A stretch of DNA of 5,006 bases from Methanobrevibacter sp. (GCA_016291275.1 JAEEWY010000113.1:1-5006), one strand, 5' to 3'. Positions 1 through 5,006 are shown, counted from the first letter of the stretch. Made by a program: numbers and translations. The notes: generated by a model not told the origin, from the letters alone.

Positions 1-2
1 AC

Positions 3-236
3 ATGATATTAAACCACATAGGCATGAGCGAAGCTGAATATATGACTCTCAAAAAGGAATTGTCTGAAGTGATTTTAGCAGCAGGAACACCCCCTACATC
101 AAACGAAGCGGTATTTGCACTTTCACAAACCTTTGACATAAGCGAAGCGGAAGCTGAAAAAGTTCTTGCAGACTGTAACAATGACTTAAGAATGGCTGTA
201 AAATTATTAAAACTTAAACAATTAGAACAAAAATAA
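3..236 (+). CDS. small protein with UBA-like C-terminal half, function unknown
   Basis: A 77-residue reading frame ends at a TAA. I do not recognise a named family. The N-terminal third (about residues 8-28) looks like a charged helix. Residues about 33-71 read like a three-helix UBA/CUE/TS-N-type fold: a hydrophobic helix, then ISEAEAEKVLADCNNDLRMA, then a last helix ending in LLKLK. The 'cN-n-D-l-x-x-A-v-x-x-L' ending is the usual UBA signature and would suggest binding a protein partner, but that is inference. Only two bases precede the ATG at 3, so no ribosome site can be seen. The true start could lie upstream of the window, or at the in-frame ATG at 24 (residue 8) or at 42. It precedes sirC on the same strand by 81 bases and may or may not be co-transcribed. 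That it is a real gene is fairly likely; its role is unknown. Confidence 0.65.
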   Translation: MILNHIGMSEAEYMTLKKELSEVILAAGTPPTSNEAVFALSQTFDISEAEAEKVLADCNNDLRMAVKLLKLKQLEQK

Positions 237-255
237 ACTTTTAGCTATCATAATC

Positions 256-282
256 CATCTGAATTTATGTGAAAAGCAGATG
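256..282. repeat. small inverted repeat in the spacer before sirC
   Basis: CATCTG (256-261) and CAGATG (277-282) are exact inverted copies separated by 15 bases. The hairpin would be short with a large loop and has no T-tract after it on the + strand, so it is not a convincing terminator. It could be an operator half-site pair ahead of sirC or chance. The rest of the 237-317 spacer shows no clear TATA box. Confidence 0.25.
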
Positions 283-306
283 TAAAAATCAATTGAACTA
301 ATAAAT

Positions 307-314
307 GATGTGAT
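307..314 (+). promoter_or_regulatory. Shine-Dalgarno site of sirC
   Basis: GATGTGAT matches 7 of 8 bases of GAGGTGAT, the complement of the usual archaeal 16S rRNA 3' end, and ends 3 bases before the ATG at 318. It fixes that start. The same octamer, with nearly the same spacing, precedes the AAA ATPase gene on the other strand. Confidence 0.6.
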
Positions 315-317
315 AAT

Positions 318-941
318 ATGGGAAAAACTTCTCTTTTCTTTGAAGTGGAAAACAAGAATGTCTTTATTTTAGGCACTGGAGAGGTTGCTACAAGAAGAGC
401 ACATCGCTTTTTAGATAAAGGTGCCAATGTAATATTGGCAGGAAATTCAATTGATGAAGAGTTAACTAAAAAAGGAGCTATTTTAACACCTTTAAAAGAC
501 CTTGATGAAATGGTTAAATGGAGCGACATAGTGATTACTGCAAGTGGCGATGAAAAGCTATGTGAATACATCGCATCCATCAGCCAAGGAAAATTAATTA
601 ACAGGGCAGACAAACCTGAAGAAGGAAATATAATAGCCCCTACAAGTTTCTTGATAGACGATATAGAGATATCCATTTACACAAATGGGCAAAGTCCTTT
701 AATGGCTAGGGAACTTAGAAAAAAGATTCAATCAATCATTACAGAAGAGGATATCCTTGAGATAAAGCTTCAAGATCATGCAAGAAAAATCCTTAAGGAA
801 AAAGTAGATGACCAAAAGGTTAGAAGGGAATATCTTGAGAGTATTCTAAATAATGAAGGAATAAGGAACTGTCTAAAGGAAAACAAATTAGATGAAGCTA
901 AAAGGCTTGCAGAAAGCATAATTAACTCTGACTTATCATAA
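318..941 (+). CDS. sirC: precorrin-2 dehydrogenase / sirohydrochlorin synthase (SirC/Met8-type)
   Basis: This cytoplasmic enzyme oxidises precorrin-2 to sirohydrochlorin with NAD+. Sirohydrochlorin is the branch point to siroheme, cobalamin and, in methanogens, coenzyme F430. The 207 residues match a single-domain SirC/Met8 protein without the CysG methyltransferase half. The N-terminal Rossmann domain shows the dinucleotide loop GTGEVATRRA at about 19-28. INRADKPEEG at 94-103 matches the family's 'vN.aD.p' segment, and D98 aligns with the Asp reported as important in Met8p (D141). The segment YTNGQSPLMARELRKKI at 121-137 is the conserved 'isT.G.SP.lar.lR' helix-capping region. The C-terminal 70 residues are helical and highly charged, as in the family's dimerisation/helical part. 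The ATG start is supported by an SD 3 bases upstream. hemA follows after 18 bases, so the two are probably one operon. In archaea the metal is inserted by separate CfbA/CbiX-type chelatases, so dehydrogenase-only activity is the likeliest role. Confidence 0.9.
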   Translation: MGKTSLFFEVENKNVFILGTGEVATRRAHRFLDKGANVILAGNSIDEELTKKGAILTPLKDLDEMVKWSDIVITASGDEKLCEYIASISQGKLINRADKPEEGNIIAPTSFLIDDIEISIYTNGQSPLMARELRKKIQSIITEEDILEIKLQDHARKILKEKVDDQKVRREYLESILNNEGIRNCLKENKLDEAKRLAESIINSDLS

Positions 942-944
942 AAT

Positions 945-952
945 AAAGGAGA
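945..952 (+). promoter_or_regulatory. Shine-Dalgarno site that decides the TTG start of hemA
   Basis: AAAGGAGA contains the GGAG core (948-951), 8 bases before the TTG at 960. No ATG or GTG lies at a workable distance in frame. The next Met is residue 17, inside a conserved N-terminal region. Confidence 0.7.
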
Positions 953-959
953 CTCAAAA

Positions 960-2162
960 TTGATAATCAATATACGTGTAGACCATACTCTTGCAGACAT
1001 AGAAACTATGGAAAAGGTATCAAAAGATTTAAAAGAATTGTTTTCAACCTTAAAAGAACAGATTGATGTTAAAGAATATATTGAAATCAATACATGCAAT
1101 AGATATGAGTATTTCCTTTATGCTGAAGATTACAATGAACTTGACTTAGACTGCGAAAACAAATATGTCATAATACAATATAGTGATGAAGCAGTATTGC
1201 ATTTATTCAGAATGACTTCTGGCCTTGAATCCATGATTATCGGTGAAGACCAAATCTTAGGCCAAGTGAAGGATGCAAAATTGAAAAGTGAAAGGGAAGG
1301 CCATTGCGGAAAGAAATTGGATGCTGTTTTCACAAAGGCAATCCATGTTGGCCAAGTTGTAAGAAACAAGACTAAAATCAATCAGGGATCCATTTCCATC
1401 GGTTCAGCAGCTGTTGACCTTGCAGAGGAAAATCTTGGAGATTTGCAAGATAAGAATGTTCTTGTTATTGGTGCAGGAAAGATGGGAACCCTTGTTGCTA
1501 AGGCATTGGCTGAAAAGAACTTGAAAGCTATTTTTGTTGCAAACAGAACTTATTACAAAGCTATTAAACTGGCAGAGGAACTTGATGGAGAAGCAATTCT
1601 CTTTGATAACTTGGAAGAAAAACTGATCAATGCAGACCTTGTAATCAGTTCCACTGGAGCGCCTCATGCAATCATCAATAAAGCAAGGCTATTGAAAGTA
1701 TTTGATGAAAAAATACCGAAAAAGATGGTTTTCATTGATATTGCAAATCCAAGAGACATTGAAGAGGATGTTAAGGAAATAGGCATTGACTTATTTAACA
1801 TCGATGACTTAAGGGGAATTGCAGAGAAAAATAAAAAGCTTCGTGAGAAAGAAGTTATCGAAGCAGAAAAGATAATCAAAAGTGAGTTCGATTTACTTAA
1901 AGAATCCTTTAATTTAATTGAAATAAATTCATTACTTGGTAGTTTAAGAGAGTCTATGGAAGAGATAAGACAACGTGAGAGTCAAAAGGGCATAGTTAAA
2001 CTGAATAATGTAGATGCAAAGGATATAAAAACCATAGATAAGATGACTCAGTCCATAGTCAACAAGATATTTTATGACATTTCTGAAAACATCAGAAAAA
2101 CAGCAAAAAATAATGAAGATGACTACATTAGAATATGTGAAATGATCTTAAAAGGAGACTGA
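960..2162 (+). CDS. hemA: glutamyl-tRNA reductase
   Basis: It reduces Glu-tRNA(Glu) with NADPH to glutamate-1-semialdehyde, the first committed step of tetrapyrrole synthesis by the C5 pathway. At 400 residues it has the usual family length. The catalytic domain holds EINTCNRYEYF at 42-52, with C46 as the expected nucleophile that forms the glutamyl thioester. The signature SGLESMIIGEDQILGQVK runs 87-104. The NADPH-binding Rossmann domain starts with VLVIGAGKMG at 167-176, followed by VANRT at 193-197 and the ISSTGAP segment at 229-235. FIDIANPRDIEEDV at 258-271 is the conserved end of that domain. Residues about 290-400 are charged, long helices, as in the dimerisation domain of the V-shaped archaeal enzyme. 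The start is TTG, chosen from the SD at 945-952 and because the first strand (INIRVDH) belongs to the fold. It lies 18 bases after sirC and is probably co-transcribed. Methanogens need it for F430, cobalamin and siroheme; heme itself need not be made. Confidence 0.97.
   Translation: MIINIRVDHTLADIETMEKVSKDLKELFSTLKEQIDVKEYIEINTCNRYEYFLYAEDYNELDLDCENKYVIIQYSDEAVLHLFRMTSGLESMIIGEDQILGQVKDAKLKSEREGHCGKKLDAVFTKAIHVGQVVRNKTKINQGSISIGSAAVDLAEENLGDLQDKNVLVIGAGKMGTLVAKALAEKNLKAIFVANRTYYKAIKLAEELDGEAILFDNLEEKLINADLVISSTGAPHAIINKARLLKVFDEKIPKKMVFIDIANPRDIEEDVKEIGIDLFNIDDLRGIAEKNKKLREKEVIEAEKIIKSEFDLLKESFNLIEINSLLGSLRESMEEIRQRESQKGIVKLNNVDAKDIKTIDKMTQSIVNKIFYDISENIRKTAKNNEDDYIRICEMILKGD
2151..2160 (+). 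repeat. second copy of the hemA ribosome-site 10-mer, at the end of hemA
   Basis: AAAGGAGACT occurs at 945-954, where it is the ribosome site of hemA, and again exactly at 2151-2160 over the last codons (KGD) and stop of hemA. No start codon opens a usable frame behind the second copy. It may be the ribosome site of a lost downstream gene or coincidence. Confidence 0.35.
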
Positions 2163-2170
2163 ATCTTAAT

Positions 2171-2233
2171 AGTCTAAAAAAATAGTAGATAAAGTCTTAA
2201 AAGATTGTAATAAAGTCATAAAAATAGTGATAA
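2171..2233. repeat. degenerate triplicate repeat of about 21 bases in the convergent spacer
   Basis: Three adjacent units begin with AGTC at 2171, 2193 and 2214 and end in ATAA or GATAA. Units are 22, 21 and 20 bases, with consensus roughly AGTC, then (T)TAAAAA, then (A/T)(A/T)GT, then A/G, then ATAA. Units 1 and 3 are the most alike, sharing AAAAATAGT. The spacer is so A-rich that some likeness is expected by chance; the regular AGTC spacing is what stands out. The rest of the 103-base spacer is A-rich on the + strand and contains no gene. Confidence 0.4.
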
Positions 2234-2248
2234 AAATTAAAAATAAAA
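2221..2248 (-). terminator. T-tract terminator region of the AAA ATPase gene
   Basis: Read on the minus strand just after the TAA at 2266-2268, the spacer gives TTTTATTTTTAATTTTTATC and then a further run of five T. Such U-rich tracts without a strong hairpin are the known type of archaeal transcription end. A further T7 run lies on the minus strand at 2176-2182. Confidence 0.45.
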
Positions 2249-2265
2249 TGATGAAAGGATGTTGA

Positions 2266-3393
2266 TTATTCAAACATTCCTTTAATTTCTTCTTTTTTAT
2301 ATTTATTGATGTCTAATGCAAAATAAATATCATCCATTGTTACTTTTTCCTTATCATTTATAATTGCATTATGAAGAGCAGTTTTCAATATCTTTTCCTT
2401 AATGTCCCTACCAGACATCCTTTTGGAAAGCTTGACTAATTTTTCAATATCCAACTCATAATCCATTGGGAATGTATTAAGGTTTAGCTCAAAAATTTCT
2501 CTTCTTTCATCATCATTTGGAAGCTTAAATTCAATTTCCTCTTCAAAACGACTTCTGATTGCAAAGTCAATTGAAGATGGGTTATTGGTAGCTGCAATTG
2601 TTACAACACCATCATTTGGATTTATTCCATCCATTTCAGTTAAAAGGGAATTTACAATTTCAGAAACATCCCCTCTCAATGATTGGAATGACCTATGCAA
2701 TGCAATTGCATCAATTTCATCAATGAAAATCAAGGATGGGGCAGATTTCAATGCAGTTTCATATAAATCATGAATCTTATTTGCAGCATCCCCAACATGG
2801 TCCCCTATTAATGAAGTTGCCTTGACCAAGAATAAGTTGATGTTCAATTCATTTGACAATGCTTTTGCAAGCATGGTTTTACCGGTTCCGGGAAGACCAT
2901 AGAACAGAACATTCTTAGGAGCCCAATTGCCAAACTTCTCAGGGTCTTGGAGATACTTGTAGATGAGCTTTGATTTCTTTTTAGCATTCTCTTGACCTAC
3001 AACATCATCAAAGAAAACATTGGATTTTATTCTTTTAATGGAATCATTCTTTTCAACATCTGGAATGACTATTTCAATTGAAGTGTTTTCTCCAATGACA
3101 GAATCTTCAGGATATGCAGTTATGATTTTGAATGCAAAATCTGGAATGATCTTTTGGTCAAAAAGATAGGACCCAGTTCTAACTGATGTTCCGCTCCATT
3201 GATCTATAGCATACTGTTCAAAAAGAACCTTATCAGATATCTCTAGATTAGGTCCTTCCAATAAGCCAAAATTGAAAGGATAACCTGCAGTTTCCAATAC
3301 GAGAACCTTAGTTTCAATCTCGCTGAAACTAGCCCTATTCTTAATGGAAACCTCTGATTTCTTCTTGCTTGAACTTTTGTTTTCAGATTTCAC
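2266..3393 (-). CDS. AAA ATPase related to 26S proteasome regulatory subunits
   Basis: This soluble AAA+ protein of 375 residues belongs to the group annotated in methanogens as 'putative 26S protease regulatory subunit homologue' (the MJ1494 type, from memory). A Lys/Ser-rich tail (about 1-18) is followed by a beta-rich N-domain to about 120, then one AAA module. In this numbering Walker A GLPGTGKT is at 166-173, Walker B LIFIDEID at 221-228, the sensor-1 segment ATNNP at 268-272, arginine-finger candidates R280 and R282, and the sensor-2-like SGRDIKEKILKTAL at 327-340. There is no membrane segment and no protease motif, so it is not FtsH. It lacks the N-terminal coiled coil and C-terminal HbYX tail of PAN (it ends GMFE), so docking to the 20S proteasome is doubtful. 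The pore-loop-1 position reads HVG instead of aromatic-hydrophobic-Gly. A chaperone or remodelling role is inferred; the substrate is unknown. The GTG at 3393 is preferred to the GTG at 3402 because an SD lies 4 bases upstream of it; the longer version has 378 residues. Confidence 0.88.
   Translation of the reverse strand: MKSENKSSSKKKSEVSIKNRASFSEIETKVLVLETAGYPFNFGLLEGPNLEISDKVLFEQYAIDQWSGTSVRTGSYLFDQKIIPDFAFKIITAYPEDSVIGENTSIEIVIPDVEKNDSIKRIKSNVFFDDVVGQENAKKKSKLIYKYLQDPEKFGNWAPKNVLFYGLPGTGKTMLAKALSNELNINLFLVKATSLIGDHVGDAANKIHDLYETALKSAPSLIFIDEIDAIALHRSFQSLRGDVSEIVNSLLTEMDGINPNDGVVTIAATNNPSSIDFAIRSRFEEEIEFKLPNDDERREIFELNLNTFPMDYELDIEKLVKLSKRMSGRDIKEKILKTALHNAIINDKEKVTMDDIYFALDINKYKKEEIKGMFE
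2279..2304 (+). terminator. possible hemA transcript end inside the opposing gene
   Basis: On the + strand the spacer after hemA is A-rich and has no T-run. The first T-rich tract met by a transcript leaving hemA is here (TTTAATTT, then TTCTTTTTTATATTT). It is the antisense of the Lys-rich KYKKEEIK tail of the AAA protein. If it is used, the two convergent transcripts overlap at their 3' ends. This is inference from composition only. Confidence 0.3.
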
Positions 3394-3397
3394 ATTT

Positions 3398-3405
3398 ATC
3401 ACATC
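3398..3405 (-). promoter_or_regulatory. Shine-Dalgarno site that decides the start of the AAA ATPase gene
   Basis: On the minus strand GATGTGAT (7 of 8 matches to GAGGTGAT) ends 4 bases before the GTG at 3393. The alternative GTG at 3402 lies inside this site and has no SD of its own. The same octamer precedes sirC. Confidence 0.55.
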
Positions 3406-3454
3406 AAATCAAATGTTTATAATAATTAAAATTTTTTTATGAATGTTTAGATTA

Positions 3455-3468
3455 CTTAATATATTTTT
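3455..3468 (-). promoter_or_regulatory. possible TATA box for the AAA ATPase gene
   Basis: The minus strand reads AAAAATATATTAAG. With the usual archaeal distance of about 25 bases, transcription would begin near 3436, leaving a leader of about 43 bases that contains the SD. A second TATA-like string, TTATTATAAAC (3415-3425), would put the start almost at the GTG and leave no room for the SD. The whole spacer is AT-rich, so chance matches are easy. Read-through from the upstream endonuclease-like gene is also possible, since no strong T-tract follows that gene. Confidence 0.3.
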
Positions 3469-3511
3469 AACATTATTTAAATATTTTCATAAAGAAATTA
3501 AGTTAGATTAT

Positions 3512-4348
3512 CTAAATTAGACTGTCATAAAGCTGTTTCATTCTTAGGGCATCCTGATCGATTAAAGGAGTTTCGCAAATGATGGTAGCCTTCCAATCGT
3601 TTTCAATCAGATTCAAAAGCAAATCCCTGATGTGTGGCCCATACTCATCATCTTCAGCTAAAGTGTGGTGCTTCTTTTCTCCCTTATCAGTATACTCAAT
3701 TGTAGTGAAATGACAATGCAGTCTATCAATGTCCAGATTGTCTTCAAGCTTTGAAAATATGCAATTGTAATCTTCCTTATTATTTAAGATTCCTCTCCCC
3801 CTTGCATGAACATGGGCAAAGTCAATTGTAGGCTCGAAGTGGTCAAAGCTGGCACACATTTCAATGATTTCATCAATATTTCCTAATTGAGAACGTTTTC
3901 CAGTTGTTTCGGGTGCAAAAGTAAAGTTTTCTATTCCTTCCTCTTCGCATCTTTCAAGGAGTCTAGTGTAAGTCTTTTTAGCTAAATCCATACAGGTTTC
4001 AGGTTTTCTGCCTGAATAAAATCCTGGATGGAATACAAGCCTATATGCACCCATGAATTCTCCAACTTTAGCAGATTGAACCAATCTGTCTATTGTGCTT
4101 TCAATCTTTTCTTCCTCTTTGGAACATACGTTTACATAGTAAGGACAATGCATAGACATTAAAACCCCATTCTCTTCTGCAGATTCCCTAAGTTTAAGTG
4201 CAGAGGATTCACCAATTCTCACACCATAAGTGGACTGATATTCAAATGCATATAATCCTAAAGGCCCTAAAAATTCTGGAGACTCATGCGCTTTTCCATT
4301 GAATTCTATTGGTTTTCCAGCCGGACCGAAAATAACTTTATCTCTCAT
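3512..4348 (-). CDS. endonuclease-IV-like TIM-barrel protein
   Basis: A 278-residue protein of the AP-endonuclease-2 / xylose-isomerase-like TIM-barrel superfamily, the archaeal group usually annotated as deoxyribonuclease IV (Nfo). E. coli Nfo has 285 residues and cuts DNA 5' of abasic sites with three Zn ions. Compared with its nine ligands I see candidates H67 (SMHCPYYVN), H107 (VFHPG), E147 (APETTG, followed by QLGNIDEI), D176 and H179 (TIDFAHVHARG), H211 or H213 (RLHCHF), H228 (KKHHTL) and E259 (ICETP). The Nfo 'D-R-H' motif reads K226-H227-H228, so the Asp ligand is replaced. The N-terminal strand begins FGPAGKP rather than the bacterial 'GaHvS'. Activity as an AP endonuclease is therefore plausible but not assured; a related metal-dependent TIM-barrel activity is the alternative. 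The ATG start has GGTG (4354-4357) 5 bases upstream. It lies between gap and the AAA gene, all on the minus strand. Confidence 0.85.
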   Translation of the reverse strand: MRDKVIFGPAGKPIEFNGKAHESPEFLGPLGLYAFEYQSTYGVRIGESSALKLRESAEENGVLMSMHCPYYVNVCSKEEEKIESTIDRLVQSAKVGEFMGAYRLVFHPGFYSGRKPETCMDLAKKTYTRLLERCEEEGIENFTFAPETTGKRSQLGNIDEIIEMCASFDHFEPTIDFAHVHARGRGILNNKEDYNCIFSKLEDNLDIDRLHCHFTTIEYTDKGEKKHHTLAEDDEYGPHIRDLLLNLIENDWKATIICETPLIDQDALRMKQLYDSLI

Positions 4349-4353
4349 AGAAA

Positions 4354-4357
4354 CACC
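4354..4357 (-). promoter_or_regulatory. Shine-Dalgarno core of the endonuclease-like gene
   Basis: GGTG on the minus strand lies 5 bases before the ATG at 4348. It lines up with the GGTG part of GAGGTGAT at the same register as the sites of sirC and the AAA gene, which supports this ATG. Confidence 0.45.
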
Positions 4358-4373
4358 ATAAACAGTAAAAATA

Positions 4374-4416
4374 TGATAAATATAGAAATGAATTTAAAAA
4401 ATTAAAAATATTATAA
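4374..4416 (-). promoter_or_regulatory. possible promoter region of the endonuclease-like gene
   Basis: The minus strand carries two TATA-like strings, TTATAATATTTTTAA (about 4402-4416) and TATATTTA (4377-4384). The first would place the transcript start near 4385 with a leader of about 37 bases. The second would place it almost on the SD. The first fits better, but composition makes the call weak. Lying behind a strong gap terminator, this gene probably needs its own promoter. Confidence 0.3.
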
Positions 4417-4421
4417 TAATT

Positions 4422-4440
4422 AAAAAAATTTACAATTTTT
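4422..4440 (-). terminator. second hairpin with T-tract after gap
   Basis: AAAAATT (4424-4430) and AATTTTT (4434-4440) are exact inverted copies around a 3-base loop. On the minus strand the stem runs straight into a run of seven T (4428-4422). It lies about 50 bases after the gap stop and may back up the first terminator. Confidence 0.4.
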
Positions 4441-4445
4441 GGATT

Positions 4446-4488
4446 TAAGAAAAAAAGAAGAAAATTAAATAGAAAATTCTATTTAATT
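4446..4488 (-). terminator. gap terminator: 12-bp perfect palindrome plus T-tract
   Basis: AATTAAATAGAA (4463-4474) and TTCTATTTAATT (4477-4488) are exact inverted arms around two bases; a real hairpin would be a 10-bp stem with a 6-base loop. The palindrome begins within the gap stop codon (4487-4489). On the minus strand it is followed at once by a pyrimidine tract with a run of seven T (to about 4446). Hairpin followed by T-tract, in the right orientation and just after a highly expressed gene, is strong evidence for a terminator. Confidence 0.75.
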
Positions 4489-5006
4489 ATAAAATTCCCA
4501 TAGCTTTGTTGGTTTTAGCAATGGATTTTTCATTGTCAGATTCCATTTCCAACATTGCACGGATAGCATCAACGTTTTCAGGCACTACATCGGATTCTTG
4601 GTGTACTGCTTGCATGTAGAACAATTCATTGCCTACTACGTTAATGGATTCTTTCCATACTGGAATCTCATATAAATCGTTTCTGCTTCTTCCTAAATCT
4701 TTAGCATATTCCATAAGTGCTGCAGTTGAGTCAAGGCCAGCTGCTGCTTCAACCACCATAACTCTGGAACGTTTTTCAAGTGCATCAATGACTTCATCAG
4801 TACTTACTTCATTATTGATTTCCACCATCAAGTTGTGTTGGTGCATTAAAGTGGTAGGTACAAGTAAAGCCATTGTAGTAACGTCAATGCCTTTCATTAC
4901 AGTCTGTACATCAGGACCGTGGTGAGAAGGAACTTTTGGAGGGTTAGGAACAATAGCGTTAATAGGACCTTTTTTGATTTCAGAAGGGGCAGATCCTCTT
5001 CTAACC
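4487..5006 (-). CDS. gap: glyceraldehyde-3-phosphate dehydrogenase, archaeal type, C-terminal half
   Basis: The frame stays open to the right edge, so the 5' part is outside the window. About 172 residues are visible of the usual 335-340. The visible part starts VRRGSAPSEIKKGP, the phosphate-binding 'RR' region of archaeal GAPDH (near residue 166). PNPPKVPSHHGPDV comes next and is a hallmark of the archaeal class, then the segment LVPTTLMHQHNLMVE, whose His residues include the expected catalytic His (about 219 in the Sulfolobus enzyme, from memory). The active-site Cys would lie just upstream, outside the window. The C-terminus KTNKAMGIL is also typical. The enzyme acts in the cytoplasm on glyceraldehyde-3-phosphate and 1,3-bisphosphoglycerate with NAD(P); in hydrogenotrophic methanogens it serves gluconeogenesis. 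The ATG at 4897 is an internal Met, not the start. A strong hairpin terminator follows the stop. Confidence 0.95.
   Translation of the reverse strand, partial: VRRGSAPSEIKKGPINAIVPNPPKVPSHHGPDVQTVMKGIDVTTMALLVPTTLMHQHNLMVEINNEVSTDEVIDALEKRSRVMVVEAAAGLDSTAALMEYAKDLGRSRNDLYEIPVWKESINVVGNELFYMQAVHQESDVVPENVDAIRAMLEMESDNEKSIAKTNKAMGIL

Noticed and set aside
248..676. Minus-strand reading frame opposite sirC (142 residues), with similar ones opposite hemA at 776-1099, 1130-1381, 1404-1667 and 1664-1879
   Set aside because: They lie antisense to well-recognised genes, have low-complexity Ser/Leu/Phe-rich products without motifs, and have no supporting ribosome sites.
2171..2233. Triplicate repeat considered as a CRISPR remnant
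   Set aside because: The units are directly adjacent, degenerate and without unique spacers, and no cas gene is present.
2585..2773. Plus-strand frame opposite the AAA ATPase gene, and another at 4629-4925 opposite gap
   Set aside because: Both are shadows of strongly conserved coding regions; the second overlaps the GAPDH frame and has no recognisable domain.
2266..3393. AAA protein as FtsH or PAN
   Set aside because: There is no membrane segment or HExxH protease motif as in FtsH, and no N-terminal coiled coil or C-terminal HbYX motif as in PAN.
3503..3515. Palindrome TTAGAT-T-ATCTAA across the stop of the endonuclease-like gene
   Set aside because: The arms are only 6 bp with a one-base centre, no T-tract follows on the minus strand, and such short AT palindromes are common at this composition; too weak to call an operator or terminator.
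4487..4897. A 136-residue protein starting at the ATG at 4897
   Set aside because: The frame stays open to 5006 and the upstream codons encode the conserved archaeal GAPDH segment ending SHHGPDV, so this ATG is an internal Met of a gene cut by the window edge.

Overview
The window looks like ordinary chromosomal DNA from an AT-rich methanogenic archaeon of the order Methanobacteriales, most likely Methanobrevibacter or a close relative. This is inferred from the archaeal protein families (a HemA/SirC pair suited to F430 and cobalamin synthesis, an archaeal-type GAPDH, an archaeal 26S-regulatory-subunit-like AAA ATPase, an archaeal endonuclease-IV-like protein), the very AT-rich spacers, the Shine-Dalgarno sequences matching GAGGTGAT, and U-tract terminators. 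No database search was possible, so genus and family calls rest on recognised motifs.

Left part, + strand (3-2162): a small protein with a UBA-like C-terminal half (3-236), then precorrin-2 dehydrogenase SirC (318-941), then glutamyl-tRNA reductase HemA (960-2162, TTG start). SirC and HemA are 18 bases apart and form an operon for the early tetrapyrrole pathway. HemA makes the committed precursor from Glu-tRNA, and SirC makes sirohydrochlorin, the branch point to F430, siroheme and cobalamin.

Middle (2163-2265): a convergent, A-rich spacer. It holds a degenerate triplicate repeat of about 21 bases, T-tracts suited to ending the minus-strand gene, and a stranded SD-like 10-mer at the end of hemA.

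Right part, minus strand, in transcription order from the right edge: the C-terminal half of the archaeal glyceraldehyde-3-phosphate dehydrogenase (4487-5006, cut by the window edge), a strong hairpin-plus-T-tract terminator, an endonuclease-IV-like TIM-barrel protein (3512-4348), an AT-rich spacer, and an AAA ATPase related to proteasomal regulatory subunits (2266-3393, GTG start).

There is no mobile element, CRISPR array, RNA gene or obvious new defence system. Points worth a second look are modest: the endonuclease-IV homologue has Lys where a Zn-binding Asp is expected, the AAA protein has His where the pore-loop aromatic residue usually sits, and there are several spacer structures.
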